Positions 1 to 7,416 of a stretch of DNA of 64,000 nucleotides are shown here, piece by piece. The stretch spans positions 28,077 to 92,076 of the forward strand of contig DEJE01000057.1 in the NCBI GenBank assembly GCA_002353205.1. The letters are read 5' to 3'. The stretch's first letter is position 1, and every line of letters starts with the position of its first letter. A program made the position numbers and the translations under genes. This DNA comes from Prevotella sp. UBA2756 (GTDB lineage: Bacteria > Bacteroidota > Bacteroidia > Bacteroidales > Bacteroidaceae). The notes under the pieces are model-generated. The model saw only the letters and a program-made list of their open reading frames with translations, was not told where the DNA came from and did not search any database.

Positions 1-1
1 C

Positions 2-340
2 ACGGACACCTACGCCATGCAGTACGACTTCACAGGCATCAACCACTGGATGATAGAAGCCAACTACGCCGACGATATTTTAAACAGGAACATCAACAGC
101 GGAGGCCTGCCCCCGGAGCTAAAGAAGCGGCTACACACCAGCCACATGAGCCTCAAAAACGCCAAGGGAATACTTCGCAGAAGCGACCTCTCGGTGACGA
201 AAGACATCCTCCTCATACACCTTTCCGACGGCAACAGCGACGAGCGGAGGTTTGTAAAGGAGATACGCCTCGCCACAGGAAAGCGAACCACGGTGGCAAA
301 GCCATGGTTAGAGCTGGACTACAACATCAACCCAATTTAA
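2..340 (+). CDS. MBL-fold metallo-hydrolase, 3' fragment
   Basis: The reading frame is open from the first bases of the window, so this is the C-terminal ~112 residues of a longer gene. The stretch YDFTGINHWMIEANY, then SHMSLKNA and LLIHLSDGNSDERRF, resembles the C-terminal part of phage and bacterial MBL-fold hydrolases, where the 'IHLS..NSD' strand supplies a late metal ligand. The metal-binding HxHxDH region would lie upstream of the window. Assignment is from remembered family sequence; the role in the phage is unknown. Confidence 0.6.
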   Translation, partial: TDTYAMQYDFTGINHWMIEANYADDILNRNINSGGLPPELKKRLHTSHMSLKNAKGILRRSDLSVTKDILLIHLSDGNSDERRFVKEIRLATGKRTTVAKPWLELDYNINPI

Positions 341-361
341 CAACAAACAAAAAAACAAGCA

Positions 362-979
362 ATGAAAGAAATCACGATTGCAGTACCAGACGGAATGAGT
401 GCCGAATGGAACGAGGACGGCATGCTCCAGCTGGTCAAGGACAACGCACAGGAGCAGAAAAGAGACGACAGGCCTGTAACAGAGCGCATCAAGACCTTCG
501 AGGATGCCTGCAAGGAGCTGGGTCGCCGGGCAGAGAACGGCGACGAAGATGCCGCGAACTTACTGGCAGACTACGAGAACAACAAGGACAACATCCTCAA
601 CAAAGAGACGCTGGCCTACATGAAGCTGGCCATCATCACAGCTGCCATTAACGAAGAATGGAAGCCGGAATTCACCGAAGACGAGTACAGGTGGTACCCT
701 TACTTCCTCCTTTGGACGAAAAAGGAGCTGGAAGACAAGACAGACGAGTGGAAGGATAAGAACCAGCTGCTCCTTTGGGGCGGGTATGCGTATAGCGGGT
801 CGAGCTGCGGCCTCGCCTACGCGGTCTCGAACCACGCCTTCTCGGACGCGACTGCGCACTGCGGCTCTCGCCTTGCTTATAAAACGGAAGCGTTAGCGTA
901 CTACAGCGGTCGCCAATTTGCCCAAATTTGGTGCCAATACCACACAGGAAAGGAGGGAACGCCATGGAGAAATTCTTAG
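362..979 (+). CDS. Remote DGR target protein (205 aa) in the early region
   Basis: Residues ~37-125 (VTERIKTFEDACKELG, LAYMKLAIITAAINEEW, FTEDEYRWYPYFLLWT) match a small soluble protein family common in Bacteroidales phages and genomes. Residues ~135-173 (LLLWGG...CGLAYA...GSRLAY) are encoded by a 115-bp variable repeat matching the DGR template 33.7 kb away. In the core, every difference from the template is at a template adenine. A 32-residue tail follows (YYSGRQFAQIWCQYH). There is no signal peptide or membrane segment, so it is probably intracellular or packaged. It overlaps the next gene by 16 nt. The C-terminal segment is likely a C-type-lectin-like (CLec) fold as in other DGR targets. 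The function is unknown. Confidence 0.85.
   Translation: MKEITIAVPDGMSAEWNEDGMLQLVKDNAQEQKRDDRPVTERIKTFEDACKELGRRAENGDEDAANLLADYENNKDNILNKETLAYMKLAIITAAINEEWKPEFTEDEYRWYPYFLLWTKKELEDKTDEWKDKNQLLLWGGYAYSGSSCGLAYAVSNHAFSDATAHCGSRLAYKTEALAYYSGRQFAQIWCQYHTGKEGTPWRNS
765..879 (+). repeat. DGR variable repeat 2 (VR2)
   Basis: This 115-bp segment aligns without gaps to the template repeat at 34454-34568. Between the invariant GGCGGG and the IMH, 13 template adenines are substituted (to T, G or C) and no non-adenine is changed. The last 20 bases (860-879) are identical to the same stretch of VR1 and differ from the template at three adenines, as expected for an IMH/IMH* pair. Confidence 0.92.
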
Positions 980-1398
980 GACAGGAATACCAGAACCTCC
1001 AGGAGCGCGAGCAGTTCTTGAAGGACAATGCCACCACCGTCGAGAGCATAGGCTACTCGAAGCCCATCAAGCCGGACGAAATCGAGAAGCTGAAAGAGAC
1101 GCTGGCCGATGCCACAATCAAGAAGGAAGAGGCAGAACAGGCCAAGAAGGATGAGACCCAGCGATGGAACGAAGAAATCAAGGGCTACAAAACCACCATC
1201 CGTGACGCAGCCGACAAACTGAAGAGCAAGAGCGAGTATGTCAATGAGCCATGCTACAAGATTGTCGACGAGAAGGCAAGACAGGTGGGCTACTACAACA
1301 AAGAGGGCATGCTGGTCTACCAGCGCACCGCCCGGCAAGACGAGCTCCAGCCCCGCCTCTTCCCCATCGGAGGCCAAAGAACAGGAACAGACAACTAA
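964..1398 (+). CDS. Coiled-coil hypothetical protein (144 aa)
   Basis: The start at 964 is preceded by AAAGGAGG, a strong ribosome binding site, and is preferred over an upstream start at 928. The protein is highly charged; residues ~38-90 (IEKLKETLADATIKKEEAEQ and on) are a likely coiled coil. It overlaps the end of the DGR target gene by 16 nt, so the two are probably translationally coupled. No family is recognised. The coupling makes it a candidate partner of the variable protein, which is inference only. Confidence 0.75.
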   Translation: MEKFLGQEYQNLQEREQFLKDNATTVESIGYSKPIKPDEIEKLKETLADATIKKEEAEQAKKDETQRWNEEIKGYKTTIRDAADKLKSKSEYVNEPCYKIVDEKARQVGYYNKEGMLVYQRTARQDELQPRLFPIGGQRTGTDN

Positions 1399-1422
1399 CC
1401 CCCAAACAAAACCACAGCAACA

Positions 1423-2160
1423 ATGAACAACAACGAAGAGAACGCATTGAACGAGCAGCTCGCCAAGCAAATCATGGGCGAAGGTGCAACCAAAGAATTC
1501 ATCATCCGCAAGGGCGAAGCCCTGCCAGTGAAGGAACCCACCCCGGTCAAATTCACGGCACAGATAGATGCCCCGGCACGATGGCTGGAGAAGAGGGTCA
1601 GCGAGACGAACCAGAAGCAAGCCTACGTCTACGTAGACCGCGAGGCATTCAGCATCACCCTCGTCACCGAAGAAAAGAGTGCCTACAAGGACACGGTACA
1701 AGGCAGGCTGGAGCTGAGCGAAGAGATGAACAAGCTCGGCATCAACAACGGAGAGTACATCACAGCCTTTGAGATGAGCGACCTCATCAAGAAGAACCGC
1801 TCCTTCTTCACCAGCATCACGGAAGCCATGAAGCTGGTCAGCGAGCTGCGCAACTTCAAAGCCAAGGTCGACAAGGAGATAGAGGCCAGCGACGACAAGC
1901 GAGGCAACCGCCGCGTCCTTGCAGCACAGGTCGTCGAGAGCAACCTCCCCAGCTCATTCAAGGTAGAGATACCCGTGTTCAAAGGCCAGAAGAAGCAGGT
2001 AATCGAGGTAGAGGTGGAGGTCAACCCGGACAACCTCTCATGCACCCTTGTCAGCCCGGAGGCCAACGACACCGTCCAGAAGGAGCGAGACAGCATCATC
2101 GACGGAGTGCTCAGCCGCATAGAGGCTGCAGCCCCGGACATCGTCATCATCGAAGGATAA
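1423..2160 (+). CDS. Hypothetical phage protein (245 aa), DUF2303-like
   Basis: The N-terminal third is followed by an ordered region around residues 95-165 containing FEMSDLIKKNRSFF and ELRNFKAKVDKEIEA, which loosely recalls DUF2303 phage proteins. The C-terminal third is beta-rich (FKVEIPVFKGQKKQVIEVEV). It sits in the early operon before the replisome-organiser gene. The family match is tentative. Confidence 0.6.
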   Translation: MNNNEENALNEQLAKQIMGEGATKEFIIRKGEALPVKEPTPVKFTAQIDAPARWLEKRVSETNQKQAYVYVDREAFSITLVTEEKSAYKDTVQGRLELSEEMNKLGINNGEYITAFEMSDLIKKNRSFFTSITEAMKLVSELRNFKAKVDKEIEASDDKRGNRRVLAAQVVESNLPSSFKVEIPVFKGQKKQVIEVEVEVNPDNLSCTLVSPEANDTVQKERDSIIDGVLSRIEAAAPDIVIIEG

Positions 2161-2170
2161 GACAAACCAC

Positions 2171-2203
2171 AGGAGCCACCGCCACACCCCGGAGGTGGCT
2201 CCT
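2171..2203 (+). terminator. Strong intergenic hairpin, no U-tract
   Basis: AGGAGCCACC (2171-2180) pairs perfectly with GGTGGCTCCT (2194-2203), a 10-bp stem with a 13-nt loop just downstream of the 245-aa gene. Only one extra T follows, so it is more likely a processing, stability or attenuation element than a complete intrinsic terminator. Confidence 0.6.
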
Positions 2204-2219
2204 TCATACCCAACTAATT

Positions 2220-3023
2220 ATGGCACGACGGAAAGACGAAAAGCGGACATTCATAATGTACGCCGACATTGAAGACCAGCTCCAAGACTTCACAGACGAG
2301 GAAGCCGGGCAGATATTCAAGGCACTGCTCGCCTACGCCAACAGAGGAGTAGAGATGCAGACCAAAGACAGAGCCGTCCGATGCCTTTTCAAGAACATCA
2401 AGGCCACCATCGACAGAACGGATGAGGCATACGAGCAGAAGTGTGAGACGAACCGACGCATCGCCGAGGAACGCGAACGCAGACGAAGGGAAGCACGTGC
2501 GGCAAAAGAAGAAACAGAAGTTCACGACCGTACACAAACGTACACGGACGTACACGACGAAAAAGCTGGTCACCTAATCAACTCATCTCAACACAACTCA
2601 TCTCAACACAACTCATCTCAACACAACGACAACAATAAAATAGATGTTGTTGTTGTCGGCGACGGCAAACGGAAAGGGCTGGACAAGGAAATCGAACAGA
2701 TGAAGGGAGCGCAAGTCTGGGCAGAACAGATGCGGATGCGCTACAAGCTGACGCAGGAACAGCTCACGCAATGGCTCGACACTTTCGCACTGGACTGCCA
2801 GTGCCGGGGAACGACAGGCCACGATTCGCTCCAGAACGCGCAGCGGCACTTCAACGACTGGCTAAGAATCCAACTAACCAAGAACAGCAATGGAAACGGA
2901 AACGGTAACACAGGTAATAGAACGGACGCTCGCCAGCGTCTCACCGAATACGCTGCCGTCGCAGCAGAGTTCAGAGAGGAATCCTACAACGACCTCGCAG
3001 GTCGCGGTGACCCTCCAAAGTAG
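2220..3023 (+). CDS. Replisome-organiser-like protein (DUF6291/DUF7833 type)
   Basis: The N-terminal ~90 residues (RTFIMYADIEDQL, FTDEEAGQIFKALLAYANRG, AVRCLFKNIKATIDR) match the DUF6291-type domain of Bacteroidales phage replication proteins. A low-complexity linker follows, with three NSSQH repeats. The C-terminal region has WLDTFALDCQ and AQRHFNDWLRI, typical of the second domain of such proteins. The ATG at 2220 is chosen because the N-terminal domain begins there; the frame is open further upstream. The 3' 134 nt overlap the next gene in another frame. Likely role: primosome or helicase loading in phage replication (inference). Confidence 0.7.
   Translation: MARRKDEKRTFIMYADIEDQLQDFTDEEAGQIFKALLAYANRGVEMQTKDRAVRCLFKNIKATIDRTDEAYEQKCETNRRIAEERERRRREARAAKEETEVHDRTQTYTDVHDEKAGHLINSSQHNSSQHNSSQHNDNNKIDVVVVGDGKRKGLDKEIEQMKGAQVWAEQMRMRYKLTQEQLTQWLDTFALDCQCRGTTGHDSLQNAQRHFNDWLRIQLTKNSNGNGNGNTGNRTDARQRLTEYAAVAAEFREESYNDLAGRGDPPK
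2580..2624 (+). repeat. Three tandem 15-bp repeats
   Basis: AACTCATCTCAACAC is repeated three times without change (2580-2594, 2595-2609, 2610-2624), encoding NSSQH three times in the linker of the replisome-organiser-like protein. Perfect in-frame repetition suggests slippage, or an iteron-like role inside a replication gene. Confidence 0.9.
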
Positions 3024-3549
3024 ATACGGAAGCCGCCAGCAGTTCCTCGACACCTTCCACATCGACAAGCAGATGAAATACACCGTCAACGCAGACCGCT
3101 GCTACTTTGGAACAGCACCGACAATGGGAATGGTGAACGAAGCATACGGGAACAAGACAGCGCAGGAATGGCTCACCGCACAGTTGGCAGACCTTTCAGA
3201 GTTCAGCGGAGCGAGAGACAAGATAACCGCCCGGCAAATAAAGCAACTGGCCGACATCATAGCGGATGATTACCACTGGCTGAAGGTAACGGAAATCATG
3301 CTGTTCTTCCGAAAGTTCAAGCGAGGCGAATACGGGAAGTTCTACGGAGCCGTTGACCCGCTGACAATCACAACCGCCCTGCGCGAGTTCCTGCGAGACC
3401 GCAACACGGCATACTTCAAGCACGAACAGGAAGAGAGGGAAGCCAGAGAAGCAGAGGACAGACGGAAGTGGCTGGAATGGAAGCAGCGGACGGCACTCGA
3501 GGCAAAGGACGACCAAAAAGGACAAAAGGAGAAGGAACAAAACGAATGA
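2890..3549 (+). CDS. DUF6633-like phage protein (219 aa)
   Basis: Residues ~60-180 (RCYFGTAPTMGMVNEAYG, WLTAQLADLSEFSG, IMLFFRKFKRGEYGKFYG, DPLTITTALREF) match the DUF6633 family, a protein commonly paired with replication genes in Bacteroidales elements. The C-terminus is a charged helix. The first ATG (2890) gives a 134-nt overlap with the previous gene; a start at 3073 would avoid the overlap but cut into the N-terminal region. Confidence 0.7.
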   Translation: METETVTQVIERTLASVSPNTLPSQQSSERNPTTTSQVAVTLQSRYGSRQQFLDTFHIDKQMKYTVNADRCYFGTAPTMGMVNEAYGNKTAQEWLTAQLADLSEFSGARDKITARQIKQLADIIADDYHWLKVTEIMLFFRKFKRGEYGKFYGAVDPLTITTALREFLRDRNTAYFKHEQEEREAREAEDRRKWLEWKQRTALEAKDDQKGQKEKEQNE

Positions 3550-3689
3550 CAAAGTACGAACTGGCGAAGCTAAAGGCACTGGCCTACGTCCTCAGAGAGA
3601 CGGCAAAGGAATACCCGCACCACAGCCTCGCAAACGTAATACAGCAGATAGAATCACGAATCAACGAACAAATAAAACCAGAGACATGA
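3546..3689 (+). CDS. Small hypothetical protein (47 aa)
   Basis: It starts at an ATGA overlap with the DUF6633-like gene and ends at an ATGA overlap with the next gene, a pattern that supports real translation. The sequence is helical and polar (MTKYELAKLKALAYVLRET). No family is recognised. Confidence 0.65.
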   Translation: MTKYELAKLKALAYVLRETAKEYPHHSLANVIQQIESRINEQIKPET

Positions 3690-3919
3690 ACATCAAGAAC
3701 TTACAGAGAGCCGCTGAGATTGCAGAGCAACTCCCGGCATTGGAGGAAGCAAGAAACCTCCTGTCACAAGAGGATACCCACATCCAAGTCGTGGCCGCAC
3801 CGAAACAGGGCTGCAGCCAGCCCAAGAGGGTGACGATACCCCACAACACCAACTACAACGTCATGTCGGTCATCAACGCCGAGATAAACAGACTTAAGGA
3901 GGAAGCCAAAGGACTATGA
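3686..3919 (+). CDS. Small hypothetical protein (77 aa)
   Basis: It starts inside the stop of the preceding gene (ATGA) and belongs to the same operon. Helical N-terminus (IKNLQRAAEIAEQLPALEEA), a variable middle and a helical C-terminus. No family is recognised. Confidence 0.65.
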   Translation: MNIKNLQRAAEIAEQLPALEEARNLLSQEDTHIQVVAAPKQGCSQPKRVTIPHNTNYNVMSVINAEINRLKEEAKGL

Positions 3920-3968
3920 CAGAGCAGAAAGAAAAATCACTATTCTAAACAAAAAACAAACAGCAACA

Positions 3969-4340
3969 ATGAACAACAAAAAAGAGACAACCCAGAAGCA
4001 CCTCACGGCGAACCAGCTGATAGAGGCAGTACAGAACGCCGACATTACAAAAGGCGAAGCCGTAATCAGCATCATCAAGAAAGCCAACGACGAGGTGCAC
4101 CTCAAGTGGAAGGGCAGCAGCAAAGCCCTCCTCGACATCACCTACACGATGCTCCAGAACGACATGCACATAGCAGCCATCGTCTGCCGGGCAACCAAGG
4201 ACTACATCGACAGCCTCAAGGCTACCCCGCAAAAGTGGATGGAGCTGACACAGAGGATAGCAGGCTTCGACGGCACACGCCCCAGCTCGATCGAGACGAG
4301 CAGCAACGACAGCGAAGGAAAGGAGGCAGGCCATGAGTAA
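3969..4340 (+). CDS. Hypothetical phage protein (123 aa)
   Basis: Mostly helical, with segments HLTANQLIEAVQNAD and MLQNDMHIAAIVCRATKDYI. It overlaps the next gene by 8 nt. No recognised domain; its location suggests a replication or early accessory role. Confidence 0.65.
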   Translation: MNNKKETTQKHLTANQLIEAVQNADITKGEAVISIIKKANDEVHLKWKGSSKALLDITYTMLQNDMHIAAIVCRATKDYIDSLKATPQKWMELTQRIAGFDGTRPSSIETSSNDSEGKEAGHE

Positions 4341-5208
4341 AGGCAAGAAGAACAAGAAAAGATACCAGCCAGCGAGACACCAGCAGCTGGTACAGCCGCA
4401 ACAGGCAACCCTCGCCCTCCCAGCCAAAGCAAAGGAGTACCTACAGAGCCTACCAGACGAGATAAAGCAGAGCTGGAAACCCACAAGCCTGCTCGAGGTC
4501 GCGCAGATGGCCGAGGTAGACAAGCGAATCGGGCTGCTTCTGAGTGCCTACTACCACATCCACGCCGTGCAGGGATTCCTCACAGGCGAGATAAGCAACT
4601 GGCTCGACGGCTTCAACCTCTGGATAAAGGGAGTGCGTCCGGCCATGAACGACGTGGAGCGAGCAGAGGACAGGTTCTACGAAGCCATGCGCACCATCAT
4701 CGACCCGAACAAGGGAGCCACCCACGAAGACTACATACGAGACGTTGACAGCCTCTTCGAGAAGCTCATGCATTGGGAGGGCATACCGAAGAACTGGCAG
4801 ATAGGCGACCCGCTGCACGTCAAGAAGCCAAGCGAGCGACCAAAAGAGGACGGAAAGCTGGTGGTCGATGACGGACGCGAAGAGAAGGTGGTGGGAACCG
4901 TGACCCTCGAGCCGGAGGTGAAGGAAATCAGACACGCCTACTGCATCAGCCGACTCAACGAAGACGAGACTGCCGACATCGTCAAGGCCGACATCAAGAA
5001 CTTCGGGCTGGCAGCAGCAGCCGCCAACCGACTCGCCAAGAAAGATGCAGGCCGCATGTACGTGGTCTACGAGCAGACAATCCAGACACAGGAGGTGGCC
5101 ACCATCAAGCCCGTCAAAGGAACACAGATGCCGAAGGACGGAGGGGCACTGGTAGAGTTCAGAATCGACACAGGAAGCAAGGACACCAAGAAAGGAGGCG
5201 AGCAATGA
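4333..5208 (+). CDS. Hypothetical phage protein (291 aa)
   Basis: A basic N-terminal tail (MSKGKKNKKRYQPARHQ) precedes a helical region to ~residue 160, then an acidic linker. The C-terminal ~100 residues (HAYCISRLNEDETADIVKAD, LAAAAANRLAKKDAGRMYVV) look like a small alpha/beta domain. It overlaps both neighbours (8 nt and 4 nt). No family is recognised. Confidence 0.65.
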   Translation: MSKGKKNKKRYQPARHQQLVQPQQATLALPAKAKEYLQSLPDEIKQSWKPTSLLEVAQMAEVDKRIGLLLSAYYHIHAVQGFLTGEISNWLDGFNLWIKGVRPAMNDVERAEDRFYEAMRTIIDPNKGATHEDYIRDVDSLFEKLMHWEGIPKNWQIGDPLHVKKPSERPKEDGKLVVDDGREEKVVGTVTLEPEVKEIRHAYCISRLNEDETADIVKADIKNFGLAAAAANRLAKKDAGRMYVVYEQTIQTQEVATIKPVKGTQMPKDGGALVEFRIDTGSKDTKKGGEQ

Positions 5209-5540
5209 GAATCTACGTCAGCACCCCCATCAACGCCAGACGCGAGCCGACCTTCAAGGAGAAACGAGCAGCCGCAAAGCGAAGGGCAGACATGCTCGCC
5301 GCATGGCTGAAGGAAGAATACCCCGGAGCCGTCGTGGTCACACCATTCGATGCTGTGCCGCTCAACACCACGCCGACGGAGCCGGAGGCCATAGGACGAA
5401 ACATCACCTCACTGCTGACCTGCGACACCATCTGCCTCGACAGGGGATGGACAGGCAGCAAGGGGTGCAACCTCGAGTACAGAGCAGCAAAGCTCTACGG
5501 ACTGCGCATCATCGACGGCAACGGACAAATACCAGAGTGA
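5205..5540 (+). CDS. DUF4406 / nucleoside deoxyribosyltransferase-like protein
   Basis: The start overlaps the previous stop (ATGA). The pattern MRIYVSTPIN ... VVTPFDAVPLN ... LLTCDTICLDRGWTGSKG followed by an acidic residue and LEYRAAKLYGL matches the DUF4406 fold, related to nucleoside 2-deoxyribosyltransferases. The length of 111 aa is typical. Likely role: nucleotide or nucleoside metabolism, possibly linked to DNA modification or signalling; the substrate is unknown. Confidence 0.7.
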   Translation: MRIYVSTPINARREPTFKEKRAAAKRRADMLAAWLKEEYPGAVVVTPFDAVPLNTTPTEPEAIGRNITSLLTCDTICLDRGWTGSKGCNLEYRAAKLYGLRIIDGNGQIPE

Positions 5541-5542
5541 GC

Positions 5543-5707
5543 ATGGCATACGAACTACCCACAGGAACGCCCTGCACCGATTGCGCCCACAGCTACGAGA
5601 GCATCAACTTCAAGCGGTACTGCCCCATCAAGAAAAAGGCTATCTACGACAACGAACCACCATGCGAGAACCTAAAGCCAAAGAAGGAAAAGGAGAACGG
5701 ACAATGA
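5543..5707 (+). CDS. Small Cys-rich protein (54 aa)
   Basis: It contains CTDCAH, then YCPIKK and a distal PPCEN, giving four cysteines that could bind one zinc ion. The start at 5543 lies 2 nt after the DUF4406 stop; a longer frame upstream is a shadow. The end overlaps the next gene (ATGA). Confidence 0.6.
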   Translation: MAYELPTGTPCTDCAHSYESINFKRYCPIKKKAIYDNEPPCENLKPKKEKENGQ

Positions 5708-5886
5708 GCTACAACCAGAACAGAGACTTCGTCTATTGCGACGGAAGGAACTGTGTCCTCAGAGAGAGGTGCCGCAGGTTCATCGAAGGGCAGAAAATTA
5801 TTGCCAACAGGAACGGTGACACCAACCAGTGGTACTGGATGCCCAACTGCGACGAAGAGACACGCGAAGCATTTCTGTCGACGTGA
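5704..5886 (+). CDS. Small Cys-rich protein (60 aa)
   Basis: ATGA-coupled to the preceding gene. It has YCDGRNCVLRERCRRF and a later PNCDEE, again four cysteines that may bind a metal. No family is recognised. Confidence 0.6.
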   Translation: MSYNQNRDFVYCDGRNCVLRERCRRFIEGQKIIANRNGDTNQWYWMPNCDEETREAFLST

Positions 5887-6007
5887 AGGGAGGGGGAAGG
5901 GGGTGGGTAGCGTTACAGCGGTTAACGGTATGACGCTTTTACGCACACCCGCACGCGAAGGAAGCGACAATGAACAACGAAACGAAAACACCAAAGGAAA
6001 CGGAAAA

Positions 6008-6571
6008 ATGAACCAAACGAAAGGATTCTACATCGGAATAGACCCAGACGTGGACAAAAACGGAGTGGCCTGCATCGACCTCGAGACGAGACAGGTCACC
6101 ATACAGACGCTGCCATTCGCACAGACGCTGGATTACCTCCAGCAGGCACAGGCACACGCAACAGCCAACAACATCCCCTACAAGGTCATCATCGAGGCAG
6201 GATGGATGAACCAAGGCAACTGGCACCTGCGCCACTTCGACGGCAGGGCAGCGAGTGCCGCCAAGGGCTGCGACCAAGGACGTAACGAACAGACGAGCCG
6301 ACTCCTTGGAGAGATGTGCGCCCACTACGGCATACCCTACGAACACAAGCGGCCACTCCCGAAGTGCTGGCAGGGAAAGGACAGGAAGATAACGCAAGAG
6401 GAACTCGAGCAGGTCACAGGCCAGAAGCTAAAGCGCACGAACCAAGAGGGAAGGGATGCCGCCCTGCTGGCATGGGACAAGGCAGGATTCCCGATGCGCG
6501 TCAGCGTCCGTGGCCGAACAGCGAAAATCGACGCTGAAACAAGGAAATCATTTGAAAAATTGCTAAAATAA
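6008..6571 (+). CDS. RuvC-like Holliday junction resolvase (187 aa)
   Basis: RNase H-fold endonuclease predicted to cut branched DNA during replication or before packaging. Visible signatures: YIGIDPDVDKNGVACID (first catalytic Asp on strand 1), VIIEAGW (catalytic Glu), and NQEGRDAALLAW near the C-terminus (final acidic residue). The start at 6008 is chosen because the conserved strand begins right after MNQTKGF. It is the last gene of the early cluster; the next gene has its own promoter. Confidence 0.75.
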   Translation: MNQTKGFYIGIDPDVDKNGVACIDLETRQVTIQTLPFAQTLDYLQQAQAHATANNIPYKVIIEAGWMNQGNWHLRHFDGRAASAAKGCDQGRNEQTSRLLGEMCAHYGIPYEHKRPLPKCWQGKDRKITQEELEQVTGQKLKRTNQEGRDAALLAWDKAGFPMRVSVRGRTAKIDAETRKSFEKLLK

Positions 6572-6582
6572 CGTCAAAGTGA

Positions 6583-6612
6583 TTGTAATATAATCAAATT
6601 TAACTAACTTTG
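6583..6612 (+). promoter_or_regulatory. Bacteroidetes-type promoter of the packaging/head operon
   Basis: TAACTTTG at 6605-6612 matches the -7 consensus TAnnTTTG, with TTG at 6583-6585 spaced 19 nt upstream as the -33 element. The -33/spacer region contains TTGTAATATAATCAAA (6583-6598). Its reverse complement recurs with one mismatch upstream of the second late promoter, so this may be an operator. Confidence 0.75.
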
Positions 6613-6645
6613 CAAACGAAACCACAAACGAAAATACAAACGAAA

Positions 6646-7404
6646 ATGGCAAAAGAACAGAACCTCTTCAACGACGAACAACAGGATGCCATCGACATCC
6701 TCGGCGACATTGGGAACTTCGACATCCCGGACATCGACATGCCGAACCTCGACTTCTTGCCAAGCGACGAGACGGAAGAGACCCGCTACACGCTGCCCCA
6801 CCTCGTCCACTACAACGAGGAAGAATTCGTCCTCTACGACAACGCCGTGAAGCTGGCCAAGGAGCTGCGCGTCACGGAGGGGATGAGAGCCGACGCGTTC
6901 ATAGCGGGCTCCTTCATCTTCGGCGACTTCATCGAGGCGTTCATGACAACCCACAACTGCGGAACCCCGAAGATGACAATCAGCACGCTCAGCATGAGCG
7001 AGGAGAACGTGGACAGCCTGCGCACCCTCATGGAGAAGGGCTACGTCGGCGAGCTGAACCTCATCATCAGCGTCTACTTTTGGGGGCATGAGCGGCACGG
7101 CATGCTGCCATACATCTACGAGCAGCTCGACATAGACAACAGGTTCCAGCTGGCGGTGGCAGGCATGCACACCAAGACCGTCCACTTCACCACCCACGGA
7201 GGCAAGAAGATAGTGATGCACGGCAGCGCGAACCTCCGAAGCAGCGGAAGCATCGAGCAGTTCACCATCGAGGAGAATCCCAAGCTGCACGACTTCTACG
7301 AGGAGCAGTTCACCAAGATAATCGACAAATACGCCACCATCAAGAAACCCATCCGCAACAGCAAGGCATGGGATATATTCACCAAGAAGTACTTCAAAGA
7401 TTAG
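6646..7404 (+). CDS. PLD-like phage protein (252 aa)
   Basis: First gene of the late operon. An acidic N-terminus is followed by a domain with a likely phospholipase-D-type signature: HTKTVHF, then the strand KKIVMHGSANLRSSGSIEQF, matching the HxK...GSxN pattern of the PLD superfamily. A single HxK motif is seen, as in nuclease-type PLDs that dimerise. Its place before the methyltransferase and terminase suggests a role around packaging or nucleic-acid processing; the biochemical role is unproven. Confidence 0.55.
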   Translation: MAKEQNLFNDEQQDAIDILGDIGNFDIPDIDMPNLDFLPSDETEETRYTLPHLVHYNEEEFVLYDNAVKLAKELRVTEGMRADAFIAGSFIFGDFIEAFMTTHNCGTPKMTISTLSMSEENVDSLRTLMEKGYVGELNLIISVYFWGHERHGMLPYIYEQLDIDNRFQLAVAGMHTKTVHFTTHGGKKIVMHGSANLRSSGSIEQFTIEENPKLHDFYEEQFTKIIDKYATIKKPIRNSKAWDIFTKKYFKD

Positions 7405-7416
7405 GAGAACCAGAGC

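Noticed and set aside
672..1049. Antisense Arg-rich frame across VR2
   Set aside because: It is the complement of the VR2 sequence; a similar Arg-rich frame appears opposite the TR (34412-34729). Both are artefacts of the repeat composition.
5970..6011. 13-codon frame ahead of the RuvC-like gene as a leader peptide
   Set aside because: Very short, no hairpin pair or codon signature; its overlap with the next start (ATGA) is suggestive but not enough.
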